44,269 nt of DNA from Streptomyces sp. rh34 (GTDB lineage: Bacteria > Actinomycetota > Actinomycetes > Streptomycetales > Streptomycetaceae): contig NZ_NTGZ01000028.1 of assembly GCF_002551245.1 (NCBI RefSeq), positions 1 to 44,269 on the forward strand, read 5' to 3'. The translations under genes and the position numbers were made by a program. Below, in pieces: positions 32,943 through 42,800 of this stretch. The notes under the pieces are model-generated. The model did not search any database and was not told where the DNA came from. It saw only the letters and a list, made by a program, of their open reading frames with translations. The first letter of the stretch is position 1. Every line of letters begins with the position of its first letter.

Positions 32943-33854
32943 TCAGCCGCGGGAGGCGGCGGAGCCGCTCTGGCTGCCGGGTCCGTCGTAGTCGTCGCCG
33001 TAGGCGCCCTTGGACGGGCGGCGGCGGCGCAGCGGCGGCTCGACGCCGTCCGCGAGGCGGCGGGCGGTGACCAGGAAGCCGGTGTGGCCGATCATCCGGT
33101 GGTCGGGGCGGACGGCGAGGCCCTCCACGTGCCAGTTGCGGATCATCGACTCCCAGGGCTGCGGTTCGGCGAAGCAGCCGATCTCGCGGATGGACTCGAC
33201 GGTGCGCGAGAGCTGGGTGGTGGTGGCGACATAGGCGCAGAGGATGCCGCCGGGGACCAGGGCCTTGGAGACGGCCTCCAGGCACTCCCAGGGGGCGAGC
33301 ATGTCCAGCACGACGCGGTCGACGTCGGTGTCGGAGAGGTTGTCCTGGAGGTCGCCGACGGTCAGCTGCCAGGCCGGGTGCGGGGAACCGAAGTAGCGCT
33401 CGACGTTCTGCTGGGCGATCTCGGCGAAGTCCTCGCGGCGCTCGTAGGAGTGCAACATGCCCTGCTCGCCGATGGCGCGCAGCAGGAAGGTGCTGAGCGA
33501 GCCGGATCCGACCCCGGCCTCCACGACGCGGGCGCCGGGGAAGATGTCGGCGAAGGCCAGGATCTGGCCGGCGTCCTTGGGGTAGACCACGGCGGCGCCG
33601 CGGGGCATGGACAGGACGTAGTCGGGGAGCAGGGGGCGCAGCGCGAGATAGGCGACGTTTCCCGTGGTGCGGACAACACTGCCCTCGGGAGCACCGATCA
33701 GCTCGTCGTGCGGGAAAGAACCCTTGTGGGTGTGGAAGTTCTTTCCGGCTTCGAGCGTGAAGGTGTAGTGGCGGCCCTTGGGGTCGGTGAGCTGTACCTG
33801 GTCCCCGACCTTGAAGGGCCCACGTCGGCGGGCGGCACCGGTCGGTTCAGACAT
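32943..33854 (-). CDS. trmI: tRNA (adenine-58-N1)-methyltransferase TrmI
   Basis: This 303-residue class I SAM methyltransferase makes m1A58 in the T-loop of tRNA. The N-terminal beta domain contains GKNFHTHKGSFPHDELIG. The Rossmann domain has the SAM motif EAGVGSGS (112-119), LDMLAPWECL and GHTGFLVTARRL. The last 25 residues are a Gly/Ser/Asp tail. It lies 92 nt after the site-2 protease gene; as I recall the two are neighbours, often close to the proteasome locus, in many actinobacteria. Confidence 0.95.
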   Translation of the reverse strand: MSEPTGAARRRGPFKVGDQVQLTDPKGRHYTFTLEAGKNFHTHKGSFPHDELIGAPEGSVVRTTGNVAYLALRPLLPDYVLSMPRGAAVVYPKDAGQILAFADIFPGARVVEAGVGSGSLSTFLLRAIGEQGMLHSYERREDFAEIAQQNVERYFGSPHPAWQLTVGDLQDNLSDTDVDRVVLDMLAPWECLEAVSKALVPGGILCAYVATTTQLSRTVESIREIGCFAEPQPWESMIRNWHVEGLAVRPDHRMIGHTGFLVTARRLADGVEPPLRRRRPSKGAYGDDYDGPGSQSGSAASRG

Positions 33855-33946
33855 GTGACCAGCCTACCGGTGATTCCGGGCCCGCCGACCGCCCGGCCGA
33901 CGCGGTGACCGGCCCGCGAGCCGCCACGCTCCGGACCATGGGGCCC

Positions 33947-35197
33947 TCAGGCGCCGGGGCGGGCCATGGCCTTGACGAAGGCGCGCTCCACGTCGGCGGT
34001 GGAGAGGACTCCGTAGATCTCGCCGGTCTCCTCGACGACCAGGTATTCGGTGGCGGGGGTGGCCTTGAGCCGGTCCAGGAGGGCTTCGCCGGCCAGTTCC
34101 GCGGGCACTTTCATGCCGTCGGTGAGGTCCTGTGCGAGGCCGCTGACGGCGACCCAGGGTCGGCGGTGTTCGGGGACGCCGACGATGGCGGCCTCGCGGA
34201 CGACGCCCTTGGGGTTGCCCTGCCCGTCGACGACGACCAGGGCGCGGGCGCCCGCCTCGTTGGCCCGGCGCAGCGCTTCGGAGAGCGGGGTGGCGGACTC
34301 GACGGGGACGGCGCGGCGGGTCAGGGTGCGGGCCCGGAGGTCGGGCAGGTGCTCGCGGAGGCGGGCCATGCGCAGGCTGTTCCCGGCGCCGGTCCAGATG
34401 ATGCCGGCGAGGATCGCGGCGAGGAGCGCGTCCATGACGGTCTCGACCCCGCCGATGTCCTGGGCGGTGCCGCCCAGGGTTCCGGTGTGGGTGAGCAGCG
34501 GCAGTCCGACGAGGACGACGACGGCGAGCCCGCGTCCGACCCAGGCGGCGGCGATGGTGCCGCTCATGGGCTTGCCGGTGATCTTCCAGACAACGGCGCG
34601 GAGCATCCGGCCGCCGTCGAGGGGCAGGCCGGGCAGCAGGTTGAAGGCGGCCACGATGAGGTTGGAGATCATCAGGCCCGCGACCAGGACGCCGGGGACC
34701 GTGCCGGGCTCGACGAGCTGCATCGCGCCGTAGAAGACGCCGCCGAGCACCAGGGACAGGAGCGGTCCGACGAAGGCGAGGACGAACTCGCGGCCGGGCG
34801 TCTCACTCTCCTTCTCGATCTCCGAGACCCCGCCGAAGAACTGGAGCTGGATACGGCGGACCGGGAGTTTGTAGCGCAGTGCGGCGACCGTGTGGGCCAG
34901 TTCGTGGACGAGCACGGAGGCGTAGAAGGCGATGGCGAAGAACAGGGCGACGAGGTAGCGGGCGGCGCCCAGCTCGGGCAGCACGCGGTCGAGCTGGCCG
35001 CCGAACACCCAGGTGATCAGCGCGGCGACGACGAACCAGCTGGGGGCGACGTAGACGGGCACGCCGAAGGGCCGGCCCATGAGCAGGCCGCCGCCGGGCT
35101 CGGCGGGGCGTTTCGGCTGGCCGTTGTCGGGATCGGCGCCGGGGGCCGTTCCCCCTGCGCCGGGCTGCGGCCGCCCGCTGTCGCCGCTGTCGTCCAC
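33947..35197 (-). CDS. Site-2 protease (M50) with CBS domains
   Basis: This 416-residue intramembrane metalloprotease has HELAH (98-102) in a membrane helix for zinc, the second motif NLLPGLPLDGGRML (about 187-200) giving the third ligand Asp, and about six helices. It ends in a CBS pair (about 285-410) that usually binds adenine nucleotides. This type belongs to the group III site-2 proteases. Substrates may include anti-sigma factors, but nothing here ties it to RskA. The GTG at 35197 with aaggga upstream was chosen. The long frame to 36949 is antisense to the nuclease and regulator genes. Confidence 0.93.
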   Translation of the reverse strand: MDDSGDSGRPQPGAGGTAPGADPDNGQPKRPAEPGGGLLMGRPFGVPVYVAPSWFVVAALITWVFGGQLDRVLPELGAARYLVALFFAIAFYASVLVHELAHTVAALRYKLPVRRIQLQFFGGVSEIEKESETPGREFVLAFVGPLLSLVLGGVFYGAMQLVEPGTVPGVLVAGLMISNLIVAAFNLLPGLPLDGGRMLRAVVWKITGKPMSGTIAAAWVGRGLAVVVLVGLPLLTHTGTLGGTAQDIGGVETVMDALLAAILAGIIWTGAGNSLRMARLREHLPDLRARTLTRRAVPVESATPLSEALRRANEAGARALVVVDGQGNPKGVVREAAIVGVPEHRRPWVAVSGLAQDLTDGMKVPAELAGEALLDRLKATPATEYLVVEETGEIYGVLSTADVERAFVKAMARPGA

Positions 35198-35308
35198 GGG
35201 GTCCCTTCGGTTCGGTGAGTGGCGTTTGCCACGATCATGCAGTGTGCGAGGGTCTGCCGTCGATGGTATGCCGCTCGCTGTCAGTGGCGGGCCGTAGGGT
35301 CTGGAGAC

Positions 35309-36220
35309 ATGACTTCCGTGCCGCGGCCGCCCCAGCCGCCTTCGTCCCTGTCGCCGTCGCGGGCGAGCGATTTCATGCAGTGTCCCTTGCTCTACCGCTT
35401 CCGGGTCATCGACAAGCTGCCGGAGAAGCCCAGCGAGGCGGCTACCCGCGGCACGCTGGTCCATGCGGTGCTGGAGCGGCTCTTCGACGCTCCGGCGGCC
35501 GACCGGACGGCGCCGCGGGCGCGGGCGCTGATTCCCGGCCAGTGGGACCGGCTGCTGGAGTCGAAGCCGGAGCTGACCGGGCTGTTCGCCGGGGACACCG
35601 AGGGCGAGCGCCTGACGCGCTGGCTGGGTGAGGCGGAGCGGTTGGTGGACCGCTGGTTCTCGCTGGAGGACCCGACGCGCCTGGAGCCGGCGGAGCGTGA
35701 GCTGTTCGTCGAGACGGAGCTGGAGTCGGGGCTGCGGCTGCGCGGGGTGATCGACCGGGTGGACGTCGCGCCGAGCGGCGAGGTCCGGATCGTCGACTAC
35801 AAGACGGGGAAGGCGCCGCGGCCGGAGTATTCCGAGGGTCCGCTGTTCCAGATGACGTTCTACGCGCTGGTGATCTGGCGGCTGAAGGGCGTGGTGCCGC
35901 GCCGCCTCCAGCTGGTCTACCTGGGCAGCGGGGACGTGCTGACGTACGACCCGGTGGTGGCTGACCTGGAGCGGGTGGAGCGCAAGCTGCTGGCGCTGTG
36001 GGACGCGATCTCGCTGGCGACGGAGACCGGTGACTGGCGGCCGCGGCCGACGAAGCTGTGCGGCTGGTGCGACCACCAGGCCGTCTGTCCGGAATTCGGC
36101 GGGACTCCCCCGGTGTATCCGCTGTCGGTACGCCCTGCGGATTCGGGTGAGGACGGCCAGGGCAGAATGGGACCGGTCCAGGCCGAGGCCGGCCGTGCCG
36201 TGGCCCTTGAGGGCCCTTAA
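35309..36220 (+). CDS. RecB-family PD-(D/E)XK exonuclease with FeS cluster
   Basis: This 303-residue stand-alone RecB/Cas4-like nuclease has Cys25 in FMQCPLLYRFR, RGTLVHAVLERLF (His motif), GVIDRVDV (Asp), IVDYKTGK (Glu/Lys equivalent) and QMTFYALVIW. Three further cysteines in CGWCDHQAVC pair with Cys25 for a 4Fe-4S cluster, as in AddB and Cas4. It should degrade or trim DNA ends in repair. It starts at 35309 behind ggag, and its stop directly abuts the Shine-Dalgarno of the response regulator gene. No cas or helicase partner is near. Confidence 0.92.
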   Translation: MTSVPRPPQPPSSLSPSRASDFMQCPLLYRFRVIDKLPEKPSEAATRGTLVHAVLERLFDAPAADRTAPRARALIPGQWDRLLESKPELTGLFAGDTEGERLTRWLGEAERLVDRWFSLEDPTRLEPAERELFVETELESGLRLRGVIDRVDVAPSGEVRIVDYKTGKAPRPEYSEGPLFQMTFYALVIWRLKGVVPRRLQLVYLGSGDVLTYDPVVADLERVERKLLALWDAISLATETGDWRPRPTKLCGWCDHQAVCPEFGGTPPVYPLSVRPADSGEDGQGRMGPVQAEAGRAVALEGP

Positions 36221-36229
36221 GGAGTTCCT

Positions 36230-36901
36230 GTGGCGATCCGCGTCCTTCTGGTCGATGACCAGCCTCTGCTGCGCACCGGTTTCCGGATGATTCTGGAGGC
36301 CGAAGGCGATCTGGCGGTGGTCGGTGAGGCCGGTGACGGTCTGCAGGCCATCGATCAGGTGCGGGCGCTGCAGCCCGATGTGGTGCTGATGGATATCCGG
36401 ATGCCGCGGATGGACGGGGTGGAGGCGACCCGTCAGATCACCGGCCCCGGGAAGGACGGCCCGGCGAAGGTGCTGGTGCTGACCACCTTCGATCTCGACG
36501 AGTACGTGGTGGAGGCGCTGCGTGCGGGGGCGAGCGGCTTCCTGCTGAAGGACGCTCCGGCGGCCGAGCTGGTGCAGGCGATCCGCGTGGTGGCGGCGGG
36601 CGAGGCGATGCTCGCGCCGAGCATCACACGGCGGCTGCTGGACAAGTACGCGGATCATCTGCCGTCCGGTGAGGACCCGGTGCCGGACGCCCTGCACACG
36701 CTGACGGACCGTGAGGTCGAGGTGCTGAAGCTGGTGGCGCGGGGCCTGTCCAACGCGGAGATCGCGGCGGATCTGTTCGTCAGCGAGACGACGGTCAAGA
36801 CGCATGTGGGCCATGTGCTCACGAAGTTGGGCCTGCGTGACCGCGTGCAGGCCGCGGTGTACGCGTACGAGAGCGGGCTGGTGCGTCCCGGCGCGCAGTA
36901 G
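36230..36901 (+). CDS. NarL/LuxR-type response regulator
   Basis: This 223-residue regulator has a receiver domain (1-122) with acidic pocket Asp9/Asp10, phospho-acceptor Asp55 in VVLMDIRMPRMDG and Lys in FLLKDAP. The LuxR HTH follows (about 158-215) with LTDREVEVLKLVARGLSNAE and TVKTHVGHVLTKL. The GTG start at 36230 has aaggag 6 nt upstream, which overlaps the stop of the nuclease gene, so the two are coupled. No histidine kinase is adjacent, so it is an orphan in this window. Confidence 0.94.
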   Translation: MAIRVLLVDDQPLLRTGFRMILEAEGDLAVVGEAGDGLQAIDQVRALQPDVVLMDIRMPRMDGVEATRQITGPGKDGPAKVLVLTTFDLDEYVVEALRAGASGFLLKDAPAAELVQAIRVVAAGEAMLAPSITRRLLDKYADHLPSGEDPVPDALHTLTDREVEVLKLVARGLSNAEIAADLFVSETTVKTHVGHVLTKLGLRDRVQAAVYAYESGLVRPGAQ

Positions 36902-36958
36902 CGGCCCCGCACACCCGCACCGCGACACGCACAGCACGCACACGCGCATTCGACGACG

Positions 36959-37013
36959 AAGCCGTCCGGCCCGTCCCCGTCCTGGGAAAGGAGGGGGACG
37001 GGCCGGACGGCTT
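36959..37013. terminator. Bidirectional terminator
   Basis: A perfect 20-bp stem (36959-36978 with 36994-37013) and a 15-nt loop lie between the convergent response regulator and substrate-binding protein genes. Confidence 0.9.
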
Positions 37014-37025
37014 TCCGGTCAGGTC

Positions 37026-38624
37026 TCAGACGCCGGGCCGGTTGAGCTCCCAGAGCTGGAGCTCGGAGGTGGCGCTGACGGAACGCTCCACCCCGGCGAT
37101 CCCGTCGCGGGAGGCCACGTACTGCTTGCCCTGCCAGATCGGCAGCACCGGCACATCGGTGGCGACGATGTCCTGGAGCTTCTCGTAGGTGGTGGCGGCG
37201 GCGGTGCGGTCGGTCTCGCGGCGGGACGCCGGGATGAGGACCTTCTGCGCCTCGCGCGACCGGTAGGGCGAGTTGAGGAAGTTGTTCTCGTCCAGGAAGG
37301 GCGCGGTGTAGTTGTCCGGGTCCGGGAAGTCGGGGAACCAGCCCATGCCGTAGGCCGCGTAGTCGCCGCGCTTCTGCTCGGGGCGGTACTCCGACCACTC
37401 CTTGCCCTGGATGGAGACGTCGAAGAGGCCCGAGCTGTTCAGCTGCTGCCGGATCGCCTTGAACTCCTCGGCGGTGGCCGGGCCGTAGTGGTCGCTGGTG
37501 TAGTGCAGGGTGAACTTCACCGGCGTCTTGATCCCGCCGTCGCGGAGGATCGCCGCGGCCTTGGCGGTGCTGGGCTCGCCGTACTTGTTGAAGAAGGCGT
37601 TGGTGTGCCCGGCGATGCTGGACGGGATCAGCGAGTAGAGCGGTTCGGCGGTGGTGCCGTACACCTTGCCCGCGATCTCGCCCCGGTCGACGAGCTGCGC
37701 CATGGCCTGCCGGACGGACTTGTTGACCACGGGGTCCTTGGTGTTGAACCCGACGTAGCTGATGGCCAGGCCGGGCAGCTCGGTGAGCTCGATGCCCTCC
37801 TTCGGCGCCACGAGCATGTCCCGGGCCTGCTGGGGTGACATCGCCCGGGTCATCATGTCGATCTTCTTCTCGTCGAGCGCCTTGCCCATGGCCTCGGCGT
37901 CACGGAAGAGGTCCATCTCGACCTTGTCGTTGAGGACCTTCAGCTCGCCCTTGTACGAGGGGTTCCTGTCGAAGACGATCTTGACGACCCGGCCGTCCTC
38001 GACCTGCGGCTTCATGGTGTACGGGCCGGAGCCGTTCACCTGGAAGCCGGCGCGTCCCTTCTTCGCCGGGTACTGCGCCTTCGGGACGATGCCGGCGGCG
38101 GGGGTGGCGAGCTTGTACGGGAAGGTCGCGTCGGGCGTGTTCAGGTGGAAGATCACCTGGTCGTCGCCCTTGGTCTCGATCATGTCGATGTTGGCGAGCA
38201 GTCCGACGGGCCCGCTGTCCGCGTCGATGTCGATGACGCGCTGGATGGAGTGCTTCACATCCTCGGCGCTGACGGGCGTCCCGTCGGCGAACGTGAGGCC
38301 CGCCCGCAGGGTGCAGCGGTAGCTCTCGTTCGCGGTGTCGGTGAAGGCGCAGCTACGGGCGGCCTCGGGCACCGGCTCGCCGCCACCGCCCGGCACCGTG
38401 GTGAGGGTCTGCACGGTCTGCCGCAGGACGTTCCAGACGCCCGCTTCGTAGCCGACGGCCGGGTCGAGCGGCGCGGGGTTCTCCTTGGAGGCCACGAGCT
38501 GGTCCGTGGTGCCGACGACGATGGCTCCCTTGCCACCGGCGCCGCTGTCCGTGCTGCCGCAGGCGGCGAGCACGGGGGCGAGCAGGCCGACGACGGCCGG
38601 CAGCACCAGGGTCTTGCGGTTCAT
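37026..38624 (-). CDS. Oligopeptide-type ABC substrate-binding lipoprotein
   Basis: This 532-residue family 5 (DppA/OppA-like) binding lipoprotein has lipobox LAAC (Cys22) behind a short basic start. SBP blocks include VSAEDVKHSIQRVID, NGSGPYTMK, GYNFN-like SYVGFNTKDPV and DFPDPDNYTAPFLDENNF. It should capture peptides or similar solutes for import. No permease or ATPase gene lies on either side, so it works with a remote transporter or in signalling. The ATG at 38624 with gggagaac upstream was chosen. Confidence 0.92.
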   Translation of the reverse strand: MNRKTLVLPAVVGLLAPVLAACGSTDSGAGGKGAIVVGTTDQLVASKENPAPLDPAVGYEAGVWNVLRQTVQTLTTVPGGGGEPVPEAARSCAFTDTANESYRCTLRAGLTFADGTPVSAEDVKHSIQRVIDIDADSGPVGLLANIDMIETKGDDQVIFHLNTPDATFPYKLATPAAGIVPKAQYPAKKGRAGFQVNGSGPYTMKPQVEDGRVVKIVFDRNPSYKGELKVLNDKVEMDLFRDAEAMGKALDEKKIDMMTRAMSPQQARDMLVAPKEGIELTELPGLAISYVGFNTKDPVVNKSVRQAMAQLVDRGEIAGKVYGTTAEPLYSLIPSSIAGHTNAFFNKYGEPSTAKAAAILRDGGIKTPVKFTLHYTSDHYGPATAEEFKAIRQQLNSSGLFDVSIQGKEWSEYRPEQKRGDYAAYGMGWFPDFPDPDNYTAPFLDENNFLNSPYRSREAQKVLIPASRRETDRTAAATTYEKLQDIVATDVPVLPIWQGKQYVASRDGIAGVERSVSATSELQLWELNRPGV

Positions 38625-38947
38625 GTGGACGTTCTCCCTCATCCCGGCAGGTGAGGAATCAAAGCTAGTAGCCGCGGGTGGCCCCTCCGACCGTCCGGCG
38701 AACGGCTCCCGCTCCCCCGACGGCCGGAGGGGGCGACATACGATCACCATTACGGACAGCTCACCCGATCCCGGCGGCACGCCGGAGACCCGCAGGTGAG
38801 AAAGGTCACCCGCCAGGCCTCTTCACACAAGCACCCTGCAACTGATCCACATCCATGGAACGTTGCCGGAACGCACACGGAGGTGCCCAGAAAATCCGCT
38901 GTTCGTTCACAAGTGCGCGCTCGGCGCGGGTGCCCGCTCGGCGCGGG
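38625..38947. other. 323-bp gap before the binding-protein gene
   Basis: No gene is seen. A TAGCTT -10-like element (38662-38667, minus strand) lies 40 nt before the downstream ATG. A long inverted repeat pairs CCTCCGACCGTC (38684-38695) with GACGGCCGGAGG (38719-38730, one wobble) and may terminate the HAD gene or shape the leader. A 13-nt direct repeat (38919-38931, 38936-38948) overlaps the HAD stop. Confidence 0.5.
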
Positions 38948-39658
38948 TCAGCCCGTTCCGCCCGCTCCGGTGATGAGCTTGCGCAGGAAGGCGAGGTCGA
39001 CCTCTTCGAGGGAGCCGACGACCACGCGTCCGGCCGCGGGTGCGATGGGGGCGACGGACGGCACGGCGACGACCCGGCAGCCGGCGGCCTCGGCGGCGGC
39101 CACACCGGTCGCGGTGTCCTCGATGACGGCGCAGCGCCAGGGGTCGGCGCCGAAGCCCGCGGCCGCGGTGAGGTAGGGCTCGGGGTGGGGCTTGGTCCGG
39201 GCGACCTCGTCCCCGGCGACGGTGAGCGCGAAGTGGTGACGGCCCACCGATTCCAGCACCCGGTCGATGATCCGGCGGTGGGAGGCCGAGACGAGCGCGG
39301 TGGGCACCTCGTACGCGGCCAGCTCGGCGAGCAGCCGCTCGGCCCCCGGCATCAGCGGCACGCCGAGGGCGATGCGGCTCTCGAATCCGTCGTTGAGCAG
39401 CACGGTCAGCTCGTCCAGCCGGATGTCGGCGCCGGTGACGTCGATGAGGTAGCCGGCGCTGCGGGTCATCGGACCGCCGACGACCACGTCCCGCCAGGAC
39501 TCGTCCAGCCGGTGTCCGAGACCGGCGAAGACCTCCTTCTCGACGTCCCACCAGAAGCCCTCGGTATCGACCAGGGTTCCGTCCATGTCGAGAAGGACCG
39601 CCTGCAGGGCGGCGCCTTCGGCCGTGCGGGTCAAGGACGCGGGGACCGTACTGGTCAT
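38948..39658 (-). CDS. HAD family hydrolase (beta-phosphoglucomutase-like)
   Basis: This 236-residue haloacid-dehalogenase phosphatase has the nucleophile motif DMDGTLVDTE (Asp24, Asp26), the helical cap (about 35-95), motif II VSASH, Lys in VARTKPHPEPYLTAA and motif IV VIEDTATGVAAAEAAG. It is a subfamily IA enzyme of the sugar-phosphate phosphatase or beta-phosphoglucomutase group; the substrate is unknown. The start could be the ATG at 39658 or a GTG three codons earlier. It lies 142 nt downstream of metH on the same strand, with an imperfect hairpin between. Confidence 0.9.
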   Translation of the reverse strand: MTSTVPASLTRTAEGAALQAVLLDMDGTLVDTEGFWWDVEKEVFAGLGHRLDESWRDVVVGGPMTRSAGYLIDVTGADIRLDELTVLLNDGFESRIALGVPLMPGAERLLAELAAYEVPTALVSASHRRIIDRVLESVGRHHFALTVAGDEVARTKPHPEPYLTAAAGFGADPWRCAVIEDTATGVAAAEAAGCRVVAVPSVAPIAPAAGRVVVGSLEEVDLAFLRKLITGAGGTG

Positions 39659-39685
39659 CCGGCACACCTTCCGTAGGGGACGAGA

Positions 39686-39725
39686 AGGCCGGCCGCCATT
39701 CCCGGAACGGGAGGGCGACCGGCCT
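39686..39725 (-). terminator. Probable metH terminator
   Basis: AGGCCGG-C-CGCC pairs with GGCG-A-CCGGCCT around a short loop, with internal mismatches, 76 nt after metH. Confidence 0.55.
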
Positions 39726-39800
39726 GCACTGGACCGACCAGTCTACGACGTGTCCGGCCGCGGTGCGCGAAGGGCGCGGGACCGCGGGGGAAACACGCGG

Positions 39801-42800
39801 CTACCGGGCGTTGAAGTACTTCGCCTCGGGGTGGTGGATGACGATGGCGTCGGTGGACTGCTCCGGGTGGAGCTGGAACTCCTCGGAGAGGTGCACGCCG
39901 ATCCGCTCCGGCTGCAGGAGGTCGGCGATCTTGGCCCGGTCCTCCAGGTCCGGGCACGCCCCGTAACCGAGGGAGAACCGTGCGCCGCGGTACTTCAGCG
40001 CGAACATGTCCTCGACGTCCGTCGGGTCCTCCCCGGCGAAGCCGAGCTCGCTGCGGACCCGGGCGTGCCAGTACTCGGCGAGCGCCTCGGCGAGCTGGAC
40101 GGAGAGGCCGTGCAGCTCCAGGTAGTCGCGGTAGGAGTTGGCGGCGAACAGTTCGGCGGTTGCCTCGCCGATCCGGGAGCCGACGGTGACGATCTGGAGG
40201 CCGATGACGTCGGTCTCGCCGGACTCCTCGGGACGGAAGAAGTCGGCGAGGCAGAGGCGGCGGCCGCGGCGCTGGCGCGGGAAGGTGAAGCGGGTGCGCT
40301 CGGAGCCGTCCTCGTGGAGGAGGACCAGGTCGTCGCCCTTGGAGACGCAGGGGAAGTAGCCGTAGACGACGGCCGCTTCCAGGAGGTTGTTCGACTGGAG
40401 GTGGTCGAGCCAGCCGCGCAGGTGCGGGCGTCCCTCCGTCTCCACCAGCTCCTCGTACGTCGGTCCGTCGCCGGTCCGGGCCTGCTTGAGGCCCCACTGG
40501 CCCTTGAACAGCGCGCCCTCGTCGAGCCAGGAGGCGTAGTCCTTGAGCGGAATCCCCTTGATGACGCGGGTGCCCCGGAACGGCGGGGTGGGAATGGGGT
40601 TGGTGGTGGAGACGTCCGAGCGCACCGAACCCTCGGGCTCCTCGACCTCCAGCACGGCCGCGTCGGTGTTCTTCTTGGGTACCCGGCGCTGCTTGAGCTC
40701 GGGCAGGACCGCGCCCGGCACACCGCGCTTGACGCCGATGAGCGCGTCCATGAGGCGCAGACCCTCGAAGGCGTCGCGGGCGTAGCGGACCTCGCCCTCG
40801 TAGATCTCGTGCAGATCCTGCTCGACGTAGGCCCGGGTCAGCGCGGCGCCACCGAGGATGACGGGGAAGTCGGCGGCCATCTTGCGCTGGTTGAGCTCCT
40901 GAAGGTTCTCCTTCATGATCACCGTCGACTTCACCAGGAGGCCGGACATGCCGATCACGTCCGCGCGGTGCTCCTCGGCGGCCTCCAGGATCGCGGAGAC
41001 GGGCTGCTTGATGCCGAGGTTGACGACGTTGTAGCCGTTGTTGGAGAGGATGATGTCGACGAGGTTCTTGCCGATGTCGTGGACGTCGCCGCGGACGGTG
41101 GCGAGCACGATCGTGCCCTTGCCGTCGTCGTCGGTCTTCTCCATGTGCGGCTCCAGATGGGCCACCGCGGTCTTCATGACCTCGGCCGACTGGAGCACGA
41201 ACGGCAGCTGCATCTGGCCGGAGCCGAACAGCTCACCGACCACCTTCATGCCTTCCAGCAGCGTGTTGTTGACGATGTCGAGGGCCGGGGTGTCCTGGAG
41301 GGCCTCGTCCAGGTCGGCCTCCAGGCCGTTCTTCTCGCCGTCGATGATGCGGCGCTGGAGGCGCTCGTCCAGCGGCAGGGCCATCAGCTCCTCGGCCTTG
41401 CCCGCCTTCATCGACTTCATGTTGACGCCCTCGAAGAGCTCCATGAGCTTCTGGAGGGGGTCGTAGCCCTCGGCGCGGCGGTCGTAGATCAGATCGAGGG
41501 CGACCTTGACCTGCTCCTCCTCCAGCCGGGCGATCGGCAGGATCTTCGAGGCGTGCACGATCGCGGAGTCCAGGCCCGCCTTGACGCACTCGTCGAGGAA
41601 GACGGAGTTCAGCACGACCCGGGCGGCCGGGTTCAGGCCGAAGGAGATGTTGGAGAGGCCCAGCGTGGTCTGGACGTCCGGGTGACGCTTCTTCAGCTCA
41701 CGGATCGCCCCGATGGTGGCGATGCCGTCGCCCCGGGACTCCTCCTGACCGGTGCAGATGGTGAAGGTCAGGGTGTCGATGAGGATGTCCGACTCGTGGA
41801 TGCCCCAGTTGGTGGTGAGGTCCTCGATCAGCCGCTCGGCGATGGCGACCTTGTGCTCGACCGTACGGGCCTGGCCCTCCTCGTCGATCGTCAGCGCGAT
41901 CAGCGCGGCCCCGTGCTCGGAGGCCAGGGCGCTGACCTGCGCGAACCGCGACTCCGGGCCGTCACCGTCCTCGTAGTTCACCGAGTTCAGCACGGCACGG
42001 CCGCCGAGCTTCTCCAGGCCGGCCCGCAGCACGGGCAGCTCCGTGGAGTCCAGCACGACCGGAAGGGTCGAGGCCGTCGCGAAACGGCCGGCCAGCTCCG
42101 CCATGTCCGCGACCCCGTCACGGCCCACGTAGTCGACGCAGAGATCGAGCATGTGCGCGCCCTCGCGGATCTGGTCCCGGGCCATCTCCACGCAGTCGTC
42201 CCAGCGGGCCTCCAGCATGGCCTCGCGGAACTTCTTGGACCCGTTCGCGTTCGTCCGCTCCCCGATCGCCAGGTACGCGGTGTCCTGCCGGAAGGGGACC
42301 GTCTGGTACAGCGAGGCCGCACCCGGCTCGGGGCGCGGTTCCCGCTCGGGCGGCGTGATCCCGCGGACCCGCTCCACCACCTGGCGCAGATGCTCCGGCG
42401 TCGTACCGCAGCAGCCACCGATGAGGGAGAGGCCGTAGTCCCGGACGAAGTGCTCCTGGGAGTCGGCGAGGCCTTCGGGGCCGAGCGGGAAGTGCGCGCC
42501 GTCCTTGGTGAGGACGGGCAGGCCGGCGTTGGGCATGCACATCAGGGGCGTACGGGAGTGGCGGGCGAGGTAACGCAGGTGCTCGTTCATCTCGTCCGGG
42601 CCGGTCGAGCAGTTCAGACCGATCAGGTCGATGCCCAGCGGCTCCAGGGCGGTCAGGGCGGCGCCGATCTCGGAGCCGAGCAGCATGACGCCGGTCGTCT
42701 CGAACGCGAGGGAGCAGATCAGGGGCACGTGGACACCGAGGGCGTCCATCGCCCGGCGCGCGCCGATGATGCTGGACTTCGTCTGCAGCAGGTCCTGGGT

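Noticed and set aside
38795..38810. GGTGA-N6-TCACC dyad in the gap before the HAD gene end
   Set aside because: Five-base arms with a 6-nt loop in GC-rich DNA are expected by chance, and the position fits no promoter.
38919..38948. 13-nt direct repeat gctcggcgcgggt, 17-nt period
   Set aside because: Two copies only, overlapping the HAD stop codon. It is more likely slippage than an attachment site, and no integrase gene is near.
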